A DNA stretch of 64,000 nucleotides from assembly GCF_001942345.1 (NCBI RefSeq), contig NZ_MKKI01000022.1, forward strand, positions 124,001 to 188,000, given 5' to 3'. The position numbers and the translations under genes were made by a program. The DNA is from Corynebacterium sp. CNJ-954 (GTDB taxonomy: Bacteria; Actinomycetota; Actinomycetes; Mycobacteriales; Mycobacteriaceae). This document shows, one piece after another, positions 63,600-64,000 of this stretch; within the stretch, counting starts at the first letter, position 1; every line of letters starts with the position of its first letter. Below the pieces are notes generated by a model, which saw only the letters and a list, made by a program, of their open reading frames with translations, was not told the origin of the DNA and did not search any database.

Positions 63600-64000
63600 T
63601 TATGAGTGTAGTGCATCGATGCAGCTCGCCAGCGCCTCATGGAGTTGAGCGCGCTGCTCATCGGAAAGCCTGGATACCATGAGGCTTCGATGGCCTGAAT
63701 GTCACTTGTCGCATCGTCAAGCAGGCGGTCACCGTCGGCTGTCAGGGTGGTGGGCAGCGACCGGCCGGAGGGGGCGGTGGCCGGACGTTCGATCAGTCCG
63801 CGCTCCCGGAGGCTGCGTAGCAGGGTGCTCATGGTCTGCCTCGTGACGAAGGCGCCTCTGGCGAGTTCGGAGTTGGACGCGCCGGGGTTACGTCGGAGAA
63901 GCTCCAGGCAGACGTACTGGGGGGTCGTCAGGCCGAGGGGGCGGAGGGTCTCGTCCATCCGGGCGCGGAGGACGGATTGAGTCTCTTTGAGTTGGTAGCC
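63600..64000 (-). CDS. MarR-family regulator, start outside window and frame-disrupted near 63683
   Basis: The winged-helix core is clear: LGLTTPQYVCLELLRRNPGASNSELA, then FVTRQTMSTLLRSLRERGLIERP. The frame continues upstream to the window edge (GYQLKETQSVLRARMDETL), so the real start is outside. Near DIQAIEA the frame changes. One extra C in GCCTC restores LMVSRLSDEQRAQLHEALAS and a stop at 63600; as written, the frame ends at 63587. It is probably an intact gene carrying a one-base undercall. Confidence 0.8.

Overview
The window is chromosomal DNA of a high-GC member of the genus Corynebacterium. The evidence is gene content and order: sigC beside katA, an mnhA-C-D-E-F-G antiporter operon, WhcA/WhiB4, a GlxR-type CRP next to nth, and the nth-TlpA-Nudix-MarP series. 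A Tad pilus locus, cspA, topA, a membrane adenylate cyclase and holB follow. From about 22.8 kb to 63.4 kb the backbone follows, from memory, the order of the Mycobacterium tuberculosis block Rv3683 to Rv3644c, with several insertions.

Layout: 0-9.4 kb holds a membrane protein, ferrochelatase, an epimerase, SigC, catalase, an ornithine-cyclodeaminase/glutamine-synthetase pair and a secreted SGNH hydrolase. 9.5-16.6 kb is the Na+/H+ antiporter operon. 16.7-22.7 kb holds an aldo/keto reductase, an orphan response regulator, two small stress proteins, a three-gene operon (acyl-CoA dehydrogenase-like, PIG-L deacetylase/methyltransferase fusion, glycosyltransferase) and tRNA-Pro. 22.8-28.5 kb holds a metallophosphoesterase, a class A PBP, WhcA, a DUF4177-like protein, RidA and a metallo-beta-lactamase-fold hydrolase.

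At 28.9-34.9 kb an AT-richer island of about 5.9 kb splits a DMT-family transporter gene. It carries an integrase, an HTH protein and a large zinc-ribbon protein with a degenerate recombinase domain. Its cargo is a secreted serine protease, a small membrane protein and a secreted, Cys/Gly-rich, bacteriocin-like precursor. 35.4-44 kb returns to the backbone (TetR, GlxR, Nth, TlpA, Nudix, MarP, hydrolases, HAD-IB). 44.1-48.5 kb is the Tad operon. 48.5-53 kb holds a HAD hydrolase between direct repeats, a lipase and a DEAD-box helicase. 53.4-64 kb holds cspA, an HxlR/oxidoreductase pair, topA, tandem genes for 29- and 33-residue amphipathic peptides, mntH, adenylate cyclase, holB, tRNA-Thr, a further 42-residue peptide and a MarR regulator.

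How genes work together: the adenylate cyclase and GlxR are likely maker and sensor of cAMP. SigC and catalase point to respiratory and oxidative stress. MntH sits behind a candidate manganese-responsive operator. Six genes (mnhE, MBL hydrolase, the transporter's distal half, an alpha/beta hydrolase, HAD-IB and MarR) are broken by one missing base, each time in a G or C run, which suggests systematic sequence undercalls rather than decay. Many genes seem to be leaderless, with a TAnnnT box 6-9 bases before the start codon.
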